Notes: a model not told the origin generated them from the letters alone. A DNA stretch of 64,000 bases from Adineta vaga (GCA_021613535.1 CP075494.1:5022001-5086000); one strand, 5' to 3'; counted from the first letter of the stretch, positions 9,823 through 21,439 are shown. Translations and numbers: made by a program.

Positions 9823-11126
9823 TTGTGATAATTGTATAATTTAACCGAATTATTAAAACTTTACCGAATATGTTAAAATATTTGTATTATTGTTTCTTTC
9901 TTTCTGAACCAACTTCATTAATATTAGCCAGTACTCTACTTCTATCTGCGTCAGATAACGAGAGAAAAAGAAAGAATAACTTATCAAATACATGAGGATA
10001 GTCATCATGAATGCACTCTCGCTTTATTTACATTACAGAAAGAAAGAAAGAAAGTGAGTTTCAACTCACGTCGATTATCTCATCATTGTTTCTCGTTATA
10101 ATTAAATATCGCCTTCTTTTCTCTCGTCGTTTGCTCAGGTTACATCTTGGAAGGTAAAATGAGATAATGCTTGATAATTAGAACAGAAATATTTTCATCG
10201 AAAATAATTCAAATCGCGATATCATCGGCACACATTTCGACAGAAATGAACGTGCTTCTAGCGTCAAGCTCTCTCTTTAGTGAGCCTCGTAATCGAATAG
10301 GAAATCTGCAAATATCCGTTCAAAGACCCATGAAATGAATCAATATATATTAAGGAAATATGTAGACAAGTGTACTTCGATGCACAATTATCATCATCGA
10401 ATAATGTATTTCAATACTTTCTAATTGAAAAAGAAATGGACAGAACGAACCATTTCTTGTGATTATTATTTAGTATTAATAGAAGGATTATGTTTTTCAG
10501 CTTGTCATTATTAAATTCTTTACAAATAATTCTATAACAAAGAAAACGACTCTGCCAATGCTATCATAACGGTTCATGAGACGGCAAAATGTGCCTTTGA
10601 CCGATTTACCGTTTTTTATTCGGCAATAATTTTTATTTTTTAACACGAAGCAGACAGCAATTAGTTAGTTATTTTTCTTGATTACTATATGTATTATCGT
10701 ACGACGTGCTTTCTTAAAAGCTTCTTTTTTATAGTTTATTACGAACAAAATTCATTAGACAAGCAACACATTTTCTTAATTTCGAGATAGCTATATGATG
10801 AATTACATTTTTATGTACGTGGCAGATTAATTATAATATCTTATAGTGAATCCAGATTACTTTCTTCTTCGTATTCTCTTGTTAAAACCATTTTGTAAAA
10901 TTAATAGAATTTTTAGTTCACACTTGGTAAATTATGTCTATCAATTATGACAAGCATGCTAATTTCATTATAACTATTATACCTGTTTATTTAATCATTT
11001 TGAGTTCTGATTCAACAATTGTTTATATAAACTGATCTAAATATAGGTTAGGAGAATACTTCTGAGCAACTGAGCGAGGATGATCTTGAGGGTGGTAGTG
11101 GGTGTCACCTATTCAATTTAACCTAT
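9823..11126. other. Intergenic, no gene seen
   Basis: About 1.3 kb of AT-rich DNA. It holds a short GAAA-type run near 10040 and, at 11085-11105, a G-rich stretch (GAGGGTGGTAGTGGGTG) that faces the C-rich telomere-like tract immediately to its right. No coding frame or tRNA is recognised. Confidence 0.5.
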
Positions 11127-11190
11127 ACACCCACACCCACACCTACACCCACACCCACACCCACACCCACACCCAAACCCACACCCACCC
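11127..11190 (-). repeat. Interstitial telomere-like (TGTGGG)n tract
   Basis: Ten tandem hexamers reading ACACCC on the plus strand, eight of them perfect, plus a partial unit; the G-rich strand (TGTGGG permutation) is the minus strand. As I recall, TGTGGG is the telomere unit reported for the bdelloid Adineta vaga. The orientation corresponds to a chromosome end lying to the left. The tract is interstitial, 447 bp before the start of beta-helix gene 1. Confidence 0.75.
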
Positions 11191-11573
11191 TCACTCCACA
11201 AGCACTTTCAAGTTTCAATCAGTGACCTTCAAAATACTTTTGATGCAAACTAAAAAAAACGTTCTGATCTTGATATTGGTTACAAATACGCATCTCCAAC
11301 ACAAATTCTTTCTTTTTTATGAAGAACAGATACAACCGTAACATCAACAAATGAAACATGTGTATCTTTAAACTATTACGAACATTTGTCTAACCTCTAG
11401 TCAAAGATATAAAAAAGAATAATGAATTTTACTTTATCTACACACTGTCATCAAATAACCTGTTATCATATAACAAGGCACATCTTGGTGAAGGTTAAGT
11501 GTATGAAGCACAGTATCTATATATACAACAGAATATATCATTTTCTTGTATATATTAAGAAAAAAAAAGCAAG
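11191..11573. other. 5' flank of beta-helix gene 1
   Basis: Unique AT-rich sequence. It shares no obvious similarity with the 5' flank of beta-helix gene 2. Confidence 0.5.
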
Positions 11574-14096
11574 ATGAGTTTATCACTTTTAATATTAATA
11601 TTCACCATTCTTATGAGCATTTCGTATGCTCATTTCGGTCCCAAATATCTATCTGAGCCATTCCCTCCACCCGTCAATGCAGTTGGTAATACACAAATAC
11701 CATTGGAATATGATTGTGCTCTTCGTGCTTTCACTATTGAAATGGCTAACTATATTGCACCACCTCCCTTCAAAACCAATTGGACAACTCTCGCTCAAAG
11801 TGCTTTCCAAATGAATCAATGTCATAACACCTCATACTCCAACTATCAATCATCATCATTCTCATCGTCGAAAACAAAGAATGCGAAGAAGAACAAATCT
11901 TGTCATCATTCTATCTATGTACATGATTTCAAAGGAAATGATCAATTCGATGGATCATTTCGACGACCCATGAAAACCATTCAAGCTGCACTTCATCACA
12001 CTCGTCTTCGACGGCAAACATATGCTGGTGAGAATCAAAATACATTATGTATCATCATTCGAGGTGGAACCTATTATCTTGGAACAAATGCATCGACCAC
12101 AACAACAAGTCAAAAAGGTGTTATTGCATTGACAAGTAATGATAGTAATCTTGTCATCGAAAACTATGAAGATGAACGTGTAGTATTGAGTGGTGGAACA
12201 TTACTTGATCTCAAATGGTCATTGCATTCCAAAACATCGACTGGTGGAACAATTATGAAAGCTCAGATTCCATCGTGGGTGAATGTTGATGAATTTAATG
12301 AACTGTATGTGGATGATCGACGAGCAATTGTTGCCAAATATCCAAATGGTGATCCATCGACTCAAGGATTGTACGCAACTGATCCTGGTTTTTCATATGG
12401 TTCACAAAGTTGGATACCACCTATTCATCATCCAAGTGTCGAAATCCATGTACAAGAACCACATCGTGATGGTACAACTTTTCCATATTATCAATTAGGT
12501 GTCGGTGGTGGTGCATCAGTATTCAATCCACCTAGTAATTTTTGGAGTACTGCTTCACCTCCTGCAGGTGATAATTATGTTGTTCCTGGTGGTTTGGTAG
12601 TGAAAAACAATGTTCTTCCTCACATTCAGCAGTGGTCTAATCCTTCCACTGGTTTTGTGCATGCCTTTCATTCTGGTTATTGGGGTAGCTGGATATTTGA
12701 AATTGAATCAGTGAATAGTTCACAAAATACAATCATGTTCGGTCGAGGTGGATTTCAAGAAGCACGCGGCTCAGATTCAGGTGGTGCATTCTATGTCTCT
12801 AATCTTTTCGAAGAACTCGATTCACCAAATGAATGGTTTCTTGACAAAACAACTCGTACTCTTTATTTCATGCCCAATCAAACAATGGGCAATGTGTTTG
12901 TTGCTAGTCAAGTTGCATGTTTGATTTCATTGAGTGGAAGTAGTATGAATGATCCGATTGAGAATGTTCTCATTCAAGGTTTGATATTGACACAAACAAG
13001 TAACACTTATATGAAAGAATACATGGTACCAAGTGGTGGTGATTGGTCAGTTCATCGAGGTGGTACAATCTATATGACCAATACAAAACACATGTCGATT
13101 ACACGGAATGTGTTCATTGAATTAGGTAGCAATGGTATTGTGTTGATTGATTATAATGATGATAGTTCAATGATATGGAATGAATTTGCATGGTTAGGTG
13201 ATTCAGGTATTATACTTGTTGGAAGTACAAATGGTATTGATGGATATAGTGTGGAAAGTCAACCAATGAATATTTTGATAGAATCGAATTTGTTTCATGA
13301 AACAGGTATTTATGTGAAACAATCATCGCCAGTGTTGATTTCTGTGAGTCGAAATGTTCGAGTGATGGGTAATTTGATGTTTAATATGCCTCGTGCAGGT
13401 GTGAATATCAACGATGGTTATTATGGTAATCATACAATCAGTGGAAACGTAATATTTAATAGTGTTCGTGAAACGAGTGATCATGGTCCAATCAATACAT
13501 GGGATCGGCAACCTTATTTGACAGATAGTGTTGAATCAGGTATCCCTTCATTGTGGCAACATGAAAGTTATATTCATCATAATGTTCTCTTTAATAATTA
13601 TCGTTCTGTGTGGCCGATTGATCATGACGATGGCAGTTGTTTCTATGAAAATAGTTATAACTTTCTCATTTACGGTGGTAAGAAGAACTATTTGGGACAT
13701 TCGAAAACAGATCATCATGAAATTTATGTATATTCTGATCTGAGTAGTGGTGGTTTCGGTAGTAACAATTGTCTTAACAATTATGGTGCTCAACGAGGAT
13801 CCAGCGGTTGGAACGAAACTTGGATTGAGAATACATGCATTCTTTACAATAGTACTATACCGTACAATCTTGGTGGTTGTGATACTGCCAGTCTTTTTGT
13901 GCCATATTTAGCATCGAACAAAATATATATTCCATCACATAGTGAAGCTACATTCATTTGCAATGTTAATGGTACTCGTACACAACTTAATTTACAACAA
14001 TGGCAGTCATATGGATTAGATATTGGTACTGTCATTGACGTTACGCCTGATGTTCAAACAATCATTGAATGGGGCCGGAAAATGTTACAAAGATAA
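11574..14096 (+). CDS. Secreted right-handed parallel beta-helix protein, copy 1
   Basis: Intronless, 840 aa. A signal peptide (LLILIFTILMSISYA) is followed by a Cys-containing, Asn/Ser-rich segment and then the pectate-lyase-like fold: QAALHHTRLRRQ, IIRGGTYYLG, and later repeated short strand motifs such as NVLIQGL, ITRNVFIELG, NILIESNLFHETG and VRVMGNLMFNMPRAG. Many N-glycosylation sites are present. Beta-helix proteins of this kind bind or cleave polysaccharides; the catalytic residues are not identifiable here. Residues about 48-674 are almost identical to the paralog at 26365, whereas the N-terminal 45 and C-terminal ~165 residues differ. The 3' end continues after 13594 with diverged but homologous sequence. 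Confidence 0.85.
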   Translation: MSLSLLILIFTILMSISYAHFGPKYLSEPFPPPVNAVGNTQIPLEYDCALRAFTIEMANYIAPPPFKTNWTTLAQSAFQMNQCHNTSYSNYQSSSFSSSKTKNAKKNKSCHHSIYVHDFKGNDQFDGSFRRPMKTIQAALHHTRLRRQTYAGENQNTLCIIIRGGTYYLGTNASTTTTSQKGVIALTSNDSNLVIENYEDERVVLSGGTLLDLKWSLHSKTSTGGTIMKAQIPSWVNVDEFNELYVDDRRAIVAKYPNGDPSTQGLYATDPGFSYGSQSWIPPIHHPSVEIHVQEPHRDGTTFPYYQLGVGGGASVFNPPSNFWSTASPPAGDNYVVPGGLVVKNNVLPHIQQWSNPSTGFVHAFHSGYWGSWIFEIESVNSSQNTIMFGRGGFQEARGSDSGGAFYVSNLFEELDSPNEWFLDKTTRTLYFMPNQTMGNVFVASQVACLISLSGSSMNDPIENVLIQGLILTQTSNTYMKEYMVPSGGDWSVHRGGTIYMTNTKHMSITRNVFIELGSNGIVLIDYNDDSSMIWNEFAWLGDSGIILVGSTNGIDGYSVESQPMNILIESNLFHETGIYVKQSSPVLISVSRNVRVMGNLMFNMPRAGVNINDGYYGNHTISGNVIFNSVRETSDHGPINTWDRQPYLTDSVESGIPSLWQHESYIHHNVLFNNYRSVWPIDHDDGSCFYENSYNFLIYGGKKNYLGHSKTDHHEIYVYSDLSSGGFGSNNCLNNYGAQRGSSGWNETWIENTCILYNSTIPYNLGGCDTASLFVPYLASNKIYIPSHSEATFICNVNGTRTQLNLQQWQSYGLDIGTVIDVTPDVQTIIEWGRKMLQR
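11715..13594 (+). repeat. Near-identical duplicate tract, copy 1
   Basis: 1880 bp matching 26533-28412 at a constant offset of 14818 with no indels. I see four substitutions (near 11790, 11978, 12012 and 13413), about 99.8% identity. Immediately outside both edges the two genes differ strongly. Confidence 0.9.
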
Positions 14097-14479
14097 AAGA
14101 ACTAAGTTCGATTTGTTTTTATTTAGTATTTAATCAAGTTTTTTTTTCTGCAATGTTTCAGAAATAAGGTAGTTAAGTTAATTTACAAATGTATTAGCGA
14201 TTCTCACATAGCTTAATAGTTTTTTCTAATCTTTGTAAATGAAATGTTGAATGATGAATTCTAAATGGCAAGCTGTATCATTTTTTTATAAACTAATTAT
14301 AACAATTATTCATCGGTTTCTTCTACTTTCATGTTAAACACAAAGTTACGTTTTTTGTCAACATCCTTTTAATACTGAGTTGTAATTATTCACAAGATCC
14401 TTGTATCGTAGAAAACGCAGATGCATTTGATGAAGCATATAGAATATGAAAATTCAATACGATTGATGATTGTGGAAAA
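14097..14479. other. Intergenic between convergent genes
   Basis: AT-rich spacer between the convergent beta-helix gene and 7TM receptor; no feature seen. Confidence 0.5.
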
Positions 14480-15448
14480 TTAGTTCAGTGTTTTTTGTAT
14501 TGCAATCGTTCGAACTCGATTACTAGCAAGACGACGAACTCGAATATGATTGAGTACTATCTTTTTCGGCCAAATCTCGGGTAACGAACTGAGACAAATA
14601 AATGGCATAAGTATCGTTAGTAATCGAACCAAGAAATTAAAATAAGATACTTGTAAGTTAGCTGCAAAATTAGATATACAACAATTCTGTATGATGCTGA
14701 CCGTAGTTGCCGGTAAAGTAACAATGAGAAAAAGACATACTAAAACTAATAATTGAGTAATCATTCGGCGATATTTTCGCCAAGTAAATCGATTATTTTG
14801 TATTTGTCGTTTTTGTTTAATTACACGTATGATTATCCTTATTGTTGAACCAACAATAATAAATGTTGGAATAAAATTATGTGCCAATCGAGTATACAAT
14901 GCTATCGATGATATGTATAATGAACATGGAAATGCACAATAAAGTGAAAACATATTAAATTGATTTTGACATGGATACAAAAGGATAACGACGATATTAA
15001 CAACAACTGGATAGACAAAAGTTGTTATAAATAGAGGAATATAGTGAAATAGAATTCGATTACGTTGTCTAGCGAATATGGGTAAATAAAAAATGAGTGA
15101 ATGTCTTTCAATAGATCCCCATGCCATTGTCCAATAAGTTGAAACTGTGAATATTGAATTGAAAAAGTTCCATACGAGACACATGGTGTCAGTGGGTGGT
15201 GAAACTTGATTAGTACGTAAATAGTTTAGTGTAAAAGGATGATTGAGAAAAGAATCAAATATTGATATAAATAATAAAAGTAAAGATGTATGATTATGAA
15301 GTGCCATTCGAAGATTACGATTTGATAATAGATGTATCAATGCATACAGAGAACAAATAATTGATGGAATATGACATATTTGCATAATAATATACTTGAT
15401 ATTATTCCATGGATCGACAGCATTATTCATCGATGATGAATTTGACAT
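14480..15448 (-). CDS. Rhodopsin-like G-protein-coupled receptor
   Basis: Intronless, 322 aa, seven hydrophobic helices. The N-terminus (MSNSSSMNN) has likely N-glycosylation sites. Helix 1 ends in a basic loop (SNRNLRM), helix 3 ends with ERH in place of DRY, and the third cytoplasmic loop is basic (IKQKRQIQNNRFTWRKYRRM). Helix 7 lacks a textbook NPxxY and reads MPFICLSSLPEIW. It would signal at the plasma membrane through a G protein; the ligand is unknown. It looks like a member of the expanded bdelloid receptor families, distinct from the receptor at 16403. Confidence 0.8.
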   Translation of the reverse strand: MSNSSSMNNAVDPWNNIKYIIMQICHIPSIICSLYALIHLLSNRNLRMALHNHTSLLLLFISIFDSFLNHPFTLNYLRTNQVSPPTDTMCLVWNFFNSIFTVSTYWTMAWGSIERHSLIFYLPIFARQRNRILFHYIPLFITTFVYPVVVNIVVILLYPCQNQFNMFSLYCAFPCSLYISSIALYTRLAHNFIPTFIIVGSTIRIIIRVIKQKRQIQNNRFTWRKYRRMITQLLVLVCLFLIVTLPATTVSIIQNCCISNFAANLQVSYFNFLVRLLTILMPFICLSSLPEIWPKKIVLNHIRVRRLASNRVRTIAIQKTLN

Positions 15449-16402
15449 ATTGAATACGAAGAAAGATTGTTTTAAACTATATATTATATATTGCAGTGTT
15501 TATAAAACGTTGACATTCAAAGTAATTAGAGAGAAAAAAGAGAATATCATTTTATAAGGTAAATGACATGAAACTAAACTTATTTCTGTCAATTAGTGAA
15601 CATCAGATGAATGCAAAGATTCACACATGGTCACGAATAAAACATTTAATATTATTTCTTTTCTACTCGACATACAATACACGCATCAAATGCATCTTGT
15701 TTAATGATGAGATTTATAGTATATAATTCACAGATAAAACGGTGCTTTTAATTAACATTATTAGATAGTTTCCAAGCAGTGTTTCGGATAATAAAAAGTA
15801 TAGAAAAAGACTGAACTATACAAGAACATTGAAACAAATATAGAAAAACTGAACAAGTTCATTTCTTGATAATAGAAATATATGAATTTTAATATTTTAA
15901 ACAACAAAGTAGGATTAAGAATTTCATGCTCGATATTTTCTTTATTTAGAATAAATGAGTTCAAAACATCTCCTTAACATAAGAGTTCTCGAGGTGTAAT
16001 TTGTCATCAGCACGTATATTAATCGAACAGTTTTCGTGTAATATGAATTTATTCTCCCAAACATTTAGGACTAACCTTATATGCATTGATAATCAACCCG
16101 CCTAAAATATTGCCTTTGTCGTCCATACTGATCGAAAAGAAAACAAAATGAACTAAAAGTATTTTATTTGAGAATATAATGATAGATAATTCATTGTTTT
16201 TCACGCATGATTCAATATCACGACGTAAAACTAAAAACAATAATAGTGCGTGACATCTAAAATGAAATCTTTTGTTTGACAACAAAAGCTTGCTTGTGTT
16301 CTTTCACGCATTTGAAAAGAAATGAATTCTCGTCATTATCTAATAAGGTTCTATAAATTCTTTTTCAGTTCATTTTCTCACAACAATTATAAACTTTATA
16401 TT
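15449..16402. other. Intergenic, no gene seen
   Basis: Short frames on the minus strand (15761-15964 and 16049-16285) have low-complexity hydrophobic composition and no motif; I treat them as chance. It serves as the upstream region of the receptor at 14480. Confidence 0.5.
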
Positions 16403-17368
16403 TTAAGTACAAAAAAGACGAACACTAACAAACAAGTGTTTTAATTCTGTGCGAAATGTTTTTGATACTAAAATATTTGTATAACATCCAATACTGTTCT
16501 CTACGAAGTATAAGAAGTAAACTATTTGTAAAATCGATTTTTCAATCATTCTTTGTTCTTCATTCTTTGAAATATTTCGTGTAATTTCTTCGTATATATA
16601 CACAATTGTAACTGGAAATTTAAAAATAATGTAGGTAACGATTTCTACAAGTAACATTCGAATTAATTGTCGATCTTTCGCTTGTAACTGTGCTGGACGG
16701 ATGACGATTATTGTAGACATTCTCGTGCTTGATTGATGAGCTGTGTGATGTATTTGACGAATATTCCTTATCGTCCAACATCCAAATATTCCCATGAGTA
16801 CAGGCGGGAGTGTACCACTAATTACAAGTGTATAATATGTTACAAGTGATGTATATACACCAGGTTCATAATAACATACAGAGTAATTCGGACCAATTTG
16901 TAGAATTTTCACCAACATCCATGCATGAATATGGAATATCATCCAAAATAAAAAAATACTGATTATACTAATGATTACTAATCGACATGTACTACGTTGT
17001 CGCGTTCCTGCATTTCGTGAAGTGACTAACATGCGATCAATGGACGCCAAAATGAGACATGATGAATGCCAACTTGCTAATACAAAGCCAGTGTAATATT
17101 TTGATCGACAAAATAGAAGATTTGTTGAAGAAACATCGAAGCCATAACCAACTTCAAGTATAAGTCCGAGAAAAGTTAAATATGGAGAAATGAAATTTAT
17201 GATATTAAGAGCAATTAAGCAAATGGTACATGGATTTTTTCGTAGAGGATTCTTTGTAAATACCATCAAATTAAGAGTAGAACTGATCGTACCAATACAC
17301 ATAAATATAGGACCAACATATTGAAATAATCGTCGTTGAATATAATCTAATAAAGTTGCTACAGACAT
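16403..17368 (-). CDS. Rhodopsin-like G-protein-coupled receptor, FMRFamide-receptor-like
   Basis: 321 aa from the ATG at 17368; the frame is open further upstream to 17485, but without an ATG, so an upstream exon cannot be excluded. Seven helices are visible. Helix 1 reads YVGPIFMCIGTISSTLNLMVF, then a basic loop with a conserved NPLRKNPCTICL, helix 3 ends SIDRML (DRY equivalent), a conserved Cys lies before helix 3, and helix 7 reads FVENSIGCYTNILVS followed by a basic tail. The pattern matches the peptide-receptor-like 7TM families expanded in rotifers. Ligand unknown. Confidence 0.8.
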   Translation of the reverse strand: MSVATLLDYIQRRLFQYVGPIFMCIGTISSTLNLMVFTKNPLRKNPCTICLIALNIINFISPYLTFLGLILEVGYGFDVSSTNLLFCRSKYYTGFVLASWHSSCLILASIDRMLVTSRNAGTRQRSTCRLVIISIISIFLFWMIFHIHAWMLVKILQIGPNYSVCYYEPGVYTSLVTYYTLVISGTLPPVLMGIFGCWTIRNIRQIHHTAHQSSTRMSTIIVIRPAQLQAKDRQLIRMLLVEIVTYIIFKFPVTIVYIYEEITRNISKNEEQRMIEKSILQIVYFLYFVENSIGCYTNILVSKTFRTELKHLFVSVRLFCT

Positions 17369-17819
17369 GGAAATCGATGGCGAAAATATGACGGCTTGAG
17401 TGGAAAAGTGTCGTTTATATATGTTGGATGTTTTTAATTCACATATATATTGACAATTATCTTCATTTGTACTAATTGTAGACAAGAGATAATAATAATA
17501 AACCTGAAAGAACTCATAAGTTTTTATAACCTCTGACAGGAAAGATAGAAGGTGTAAAAAAAGAATACGTAGGATGGATTATTTATAATCATATTTCGAA
17601 AAATGAGTTAATTTCACACCTTCATGAAACAAGTCTGATGAATCAAACAGTTCACATGTATCCAATGTTTTTATTTAATGTTGAGTGATGGAAAAGTAAT
17701 GAATCGATACGCATGAGAAACATGAGATTTATATAATCTTTATTTCGTATTCAATATACGTTTATTAGAGAAATACGACAGGTGAAACAATTATTTGTGT
17801 CTCTTTTCATTCGTAGAAT
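17369..17819. other. Intergenic
   Basis: Upstream region of the receptor at 16403. It contains CAGGTTTATTATTATTATC (around 17490-17510), which might be a splice acceptor for a 5' exon. Nothing else seen. Confidence 0.4.
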
Positions 17820-20809
17820 TTAAAAAAATTGATGTTTTTGAATCAATGATATTATAAGCATTATAAAAAAACTATTGAATGATAATTTTACAGCTGAATT
17901 GATTGGCTTTGATGTAATTTGATTTTGACTTGTAGTTGTTGACTTTGCATCATTTTCTATATCTGTTGTAACTAATTCGACGTATTCATCCAAAACATGT
18001 ACATTTGCTTCATACTTTTCTTGCATTTGAATAACAGTTACATCATTTGTAATCAAAATATCATAAATACATTGTTGTTCATGTGTCATATTACGGCAAG
18101 CATCTTCAGCCATTTTATATCGATCTGTATCCGCATATTTTTGAAAGAGATCCTGTTGAAATATTGGACGATAAGTAAGATCTTGATGTTCAGAATGGCT
18201 ATCTTGTAAACGATAATAGAAAATTGAAGAATCGCTCGTTGTACGCCATGATTCACCGTATTCAAAAAGTGTTTTATCATCATTTAGACTTGTTGACACA
18301 TTTGTTCCATTGGGATACATTAAACCATTGAAACCACCAAGTAGACCTTGAAATTTACTTTTTTCTTTGAATGTTTTCGGTATAATGGAAACGAAATCAA
18401 GAAAATCATATTGTGGTCGAACATAAACAATAAATTGAATTTCACTTTCACCATATGATATACTATAACTATTGATTTCTCTTTGTCGAATGATTAATTG
18501 TCGATCGTCGGAATAGATCAATGATGATGATAAAAGTTCTTCTTCATTTGTAAGTGGTGTAAAATCTAATAATTGCTGATCAACACGAATATCCATCGTT
18601 TTTAATGCAGGAAATAATTCAAATTGTACACGTGATTGATCTTCATTCTGAATAACAAATGCTAAGATAGCTGTTGCATTATCCATTGTTGATACGGAAA
18701 TCGAACTTGCAGAATCATTCATTAATCGAGCAAGTCGTACTTGAATTTCAAATTTTCCATCTGAAGTTTTAACTAACGTATATTCACCGTGTCCATTGAA
18801 TGTGTACGAATTACCATTTAAAGTCGCAAAATGTGGATCACCACGTCCACCTGTTGGTGGTATTGGTATTAGATTGACACACGTACCAGCAGGTCGAAAT
18901 CTCATATATTGAGAACATGTCGTAAGTATTTCACTTGCAATACCACAACATGAGAAGTAGGGAAGAAAATCAGTGAAGAAATGTTGATATGTAGATAATG
19001 CTTTCATTGTATCAGGAAAATGTGCTTTCATTGAACCACCACCTTGTCTCAAATCTGGAATAAGAACACCAGCTGTATCATAACAACAATGAGCACCACC
19101 GTCACTATTTAGTGATTTTCTTCGGTAACATGCTCGACCGCGAGGTTTATTATATTGACAGTTCCATGGGCCTGATTTACGGCCATGACAAACAGGATCA
19201 GCACTAAATCCAAATTGTTCTTCACCCCATGCAGTCAACACACGACATGGACAATTAGGAACACGACTACTTAAATTATGTGTATTAATATCCGATTGTA
19301 AATCAAGCCAAGTTGGACAGTAGGATGAAAACATTGAATATGTGACAATAAATGTACGTGTAATGAATTTTTGTGCTCCTTTCCATGTAAATGTTTCTGT
19401 TGTTGTATTTGGTAGAATAAGTTCGAATGAAAAATCTAATAAATGAACTAAATCATTGGGAACATCAGTAATAGGAAATATGGATTGAAAATTGATAGTC
19501 AAATTATTTAAAGCCGAAAGATTCAATGCACCAAGATCGGGATCAACACGTCGTGTGCGTAAATTATAAAATGTATTATTATTAGCAATATATTGTGTAC
19601 TATAATCATAAATAACAAGTCGAAATAGATTATGTGTTGTTAAATTATTTTTAATGAATTGTAATTCTAAACGACGATCTTGAAGTAGACGAGGTTTATT
19701 AATAAGATCACCATGATTGCTTAGAATAACGTCAGCATTCATTTCAGGCATAAATGATAAAAAGTGTGTTTGTCCAATTAAGCGTCTATCGCCGTTAAGA
19801 ATATTTATTTGAAGTCGACCTTCTGATACCATTGGCATTGTACAGGTGATAAAAACAGATGTCACTTGACAATCATTTATTTCTTGTCCATTGACTTCAA
19901 CAATATATTTCGAATCAGGAAAACATAAACCAAATAAACGAAATTGATAACCACCATGCATAGAACCTCGAAATGGTGAACTTTGAAGACCTTGAGTTGT
20001 ATTACATTCAACATTACTGATGTTACCATTCGTAAGAAAAATGAATTGACCACGATTGCCAATGTTAGATTCTTGTGTTATTTGAATAACATCAGCTGAA
20101 AATGAATTTTCTAAAGTGAAATAATTGATTTGATCACCTGCATTAAAACCAACTTGAGGGTAACCACCCCATGCTCCTGCAGACCATTGAATTTGATTGT
20201 ATGTAAAAATTGTAAATGAGTATATTCCATTCGTTGCTATTATAGCCTATATAGATTGAAAAAGAAAAGAAAAGAAGAATATTGATTTCAAAACATATGT
20301 TTAATTACTTGAAATGTATTTCGACCAGGATCTGCACGATGTCCGGGAACTCGATACCATGTAGCAACAAAAGCCCATAACATTCGATTAGCTGATAATA
20401 GAGGATATCCGGTTTTTATCATACTCGAAATTTGTGATAATGTAGGATCGTCAGTAATTTCTCGATAAAATATATTGCTAAATGCATCTTGTGTAAGATC
20501 TGTATCAGCCCAATATGGTGCAGCACAAACAAAATTTTGTAATGGAAATGGACCAGGTGGATTGTGTGGTAAACTGTATGTTACATTGCCAAAGAGAATC
20601 AGACCATGGCTATATACTCGAATGACATCATACGATTTTCCAAAGAATGGAAAACGAACGTTGATATGAATTGGTCCAGTTACAGAATCCAACGGACGTG
20701 GCATAACAGCATCACCATTGGATGCGTCAAATGGTATAAAATCTTTGATTGTGTTTTGACCATATACCACATGTAATAGTAGAATGCATAAGTAAAATCG
20801 TAAAATCAT
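17820..20809 (-). CDS. NIDO-AMOP-VWD surface protein (mucin-4 / SUSD2-like)
   Basis: Two exons, 20809-20309 and 20246-17820, 62-nt phase-0 intron; 975 aa. The ATG at 20809 gives a clean signal peptide (MILRFYLCILLLHVVYG). A NIDO domain follows (about residues 50-230, including GLILFGN and APYWADTDL), then an IPT-like strand region, then an AMOP domain (from about 476, CPTWLDLQ ... NCPCRVLTAW, many Cys), then a von Willebrand factor D domain starting GDPHFATLNGNSYTFNGHGEYTLV (about 634). The C-terminus ends in a hydrophobic segment (FNSFFIMLIISLI) compatible with a membrane or GPI anchor. This order matches animal MUC4 and SUSD2-like proteins, involved in adhesion and matrix. It is an animal gene rather than an acquired one. 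Confidence 0.88.
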
Positions 20810-21265
20810 CTCTTGCTCGTCTCTAACGGGGAGGACTAACACCTCGCTTTTTATAGGCATGTTGAAAACTTTATCAGACGATGATAAATATTTTCGGCGA
20901 CATACAATCTCTACACAACATCGCAATTTATTTCAACTTCTAACAAAAGTCAAATAAGAATCCAAAGATAATGTGTCTAAGGTTATATCATTAGAATAAG
21001 ATAGTTATAAGTTTCTAGGCAATGTAAAATTCTCTCCTAGGAATGGCAAACAAAAACAATTTTGTTTGTCGTGCGTCGAAAGTAGGTTTCTATACAGAGC
21101 GTGTAACAAACACTTATCCTTGATAAGATTACAAAGTTTAGTGAAAAACAGGTAAGTGTAATCTTTCATTTCATTTCAAGAAAGAATCAATATAAGCAAT
21201 GCACGACTTTCTTATAGTAAGTTAACGTTGTTAGATAGTAGTAAACTAGTATCCGAGGGTTTGGC
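20810..21265. other. 5' flank of the NIDO gene
   Basis: Upstream, AT-rich. The frame extends in phase above the chosen ATG to 20926 but lacks signal-peptide character. No other feature seen. Confidence 0.5.
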
Positions 21266-21326
21266 TGTGGGTGAAGGTGTGGGTGTCGTGTGGCTTGCAC
21301 TGAAAGACCACTCACACCCTCACACA
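21266..21326 (+). repeat. Degenerate telomere-like G-rich/C-rich inverted tract
   Basis: The plus strand reads CTGTGGGTGAAGGTGTGGGTGTCGTGTGG (about 21265-21293), containing TGTGGG units, followed after 15 nt by the near-complementary CCACTCACACCCTCACACA (21308-21326). The arms could fold into a hairpin. It is much weaker than the tract at 11127 and in the opposite orientation. Confidence 0.5.
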
Positions 21327-21352
21327 TATATGACATAAGTATAGCAAAATGA

Positions 21353-21439
21353 ATCCCCACTTAAAGAAACCCCCCAAATAAAAATCCCCAATTGATTACC
21401 AGTTTTGAGGTTTTGAGGTTAACTACCCCAAGTGGGGAT
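21353..21439. repeat. Inverted repeat with poly-C/poly-G runs
   Basis: A 10-bp perfect inverted repeat, ATCCCCACTT at 21353-21362 and AAGTGGGGAT at 21430-21439, encloses two further CCCC runs and a repeated TTTTGAGG. It could be a small non-autonomous element or a fold-back. Too short to classify. Confidence 0.45.

Noticed and set aside
11102-11341. Frame rich in Thr/His over the telomere-like tract
   Set aside because: The protein is only the translation of the CCCACA repeat; no start context or conserved content.
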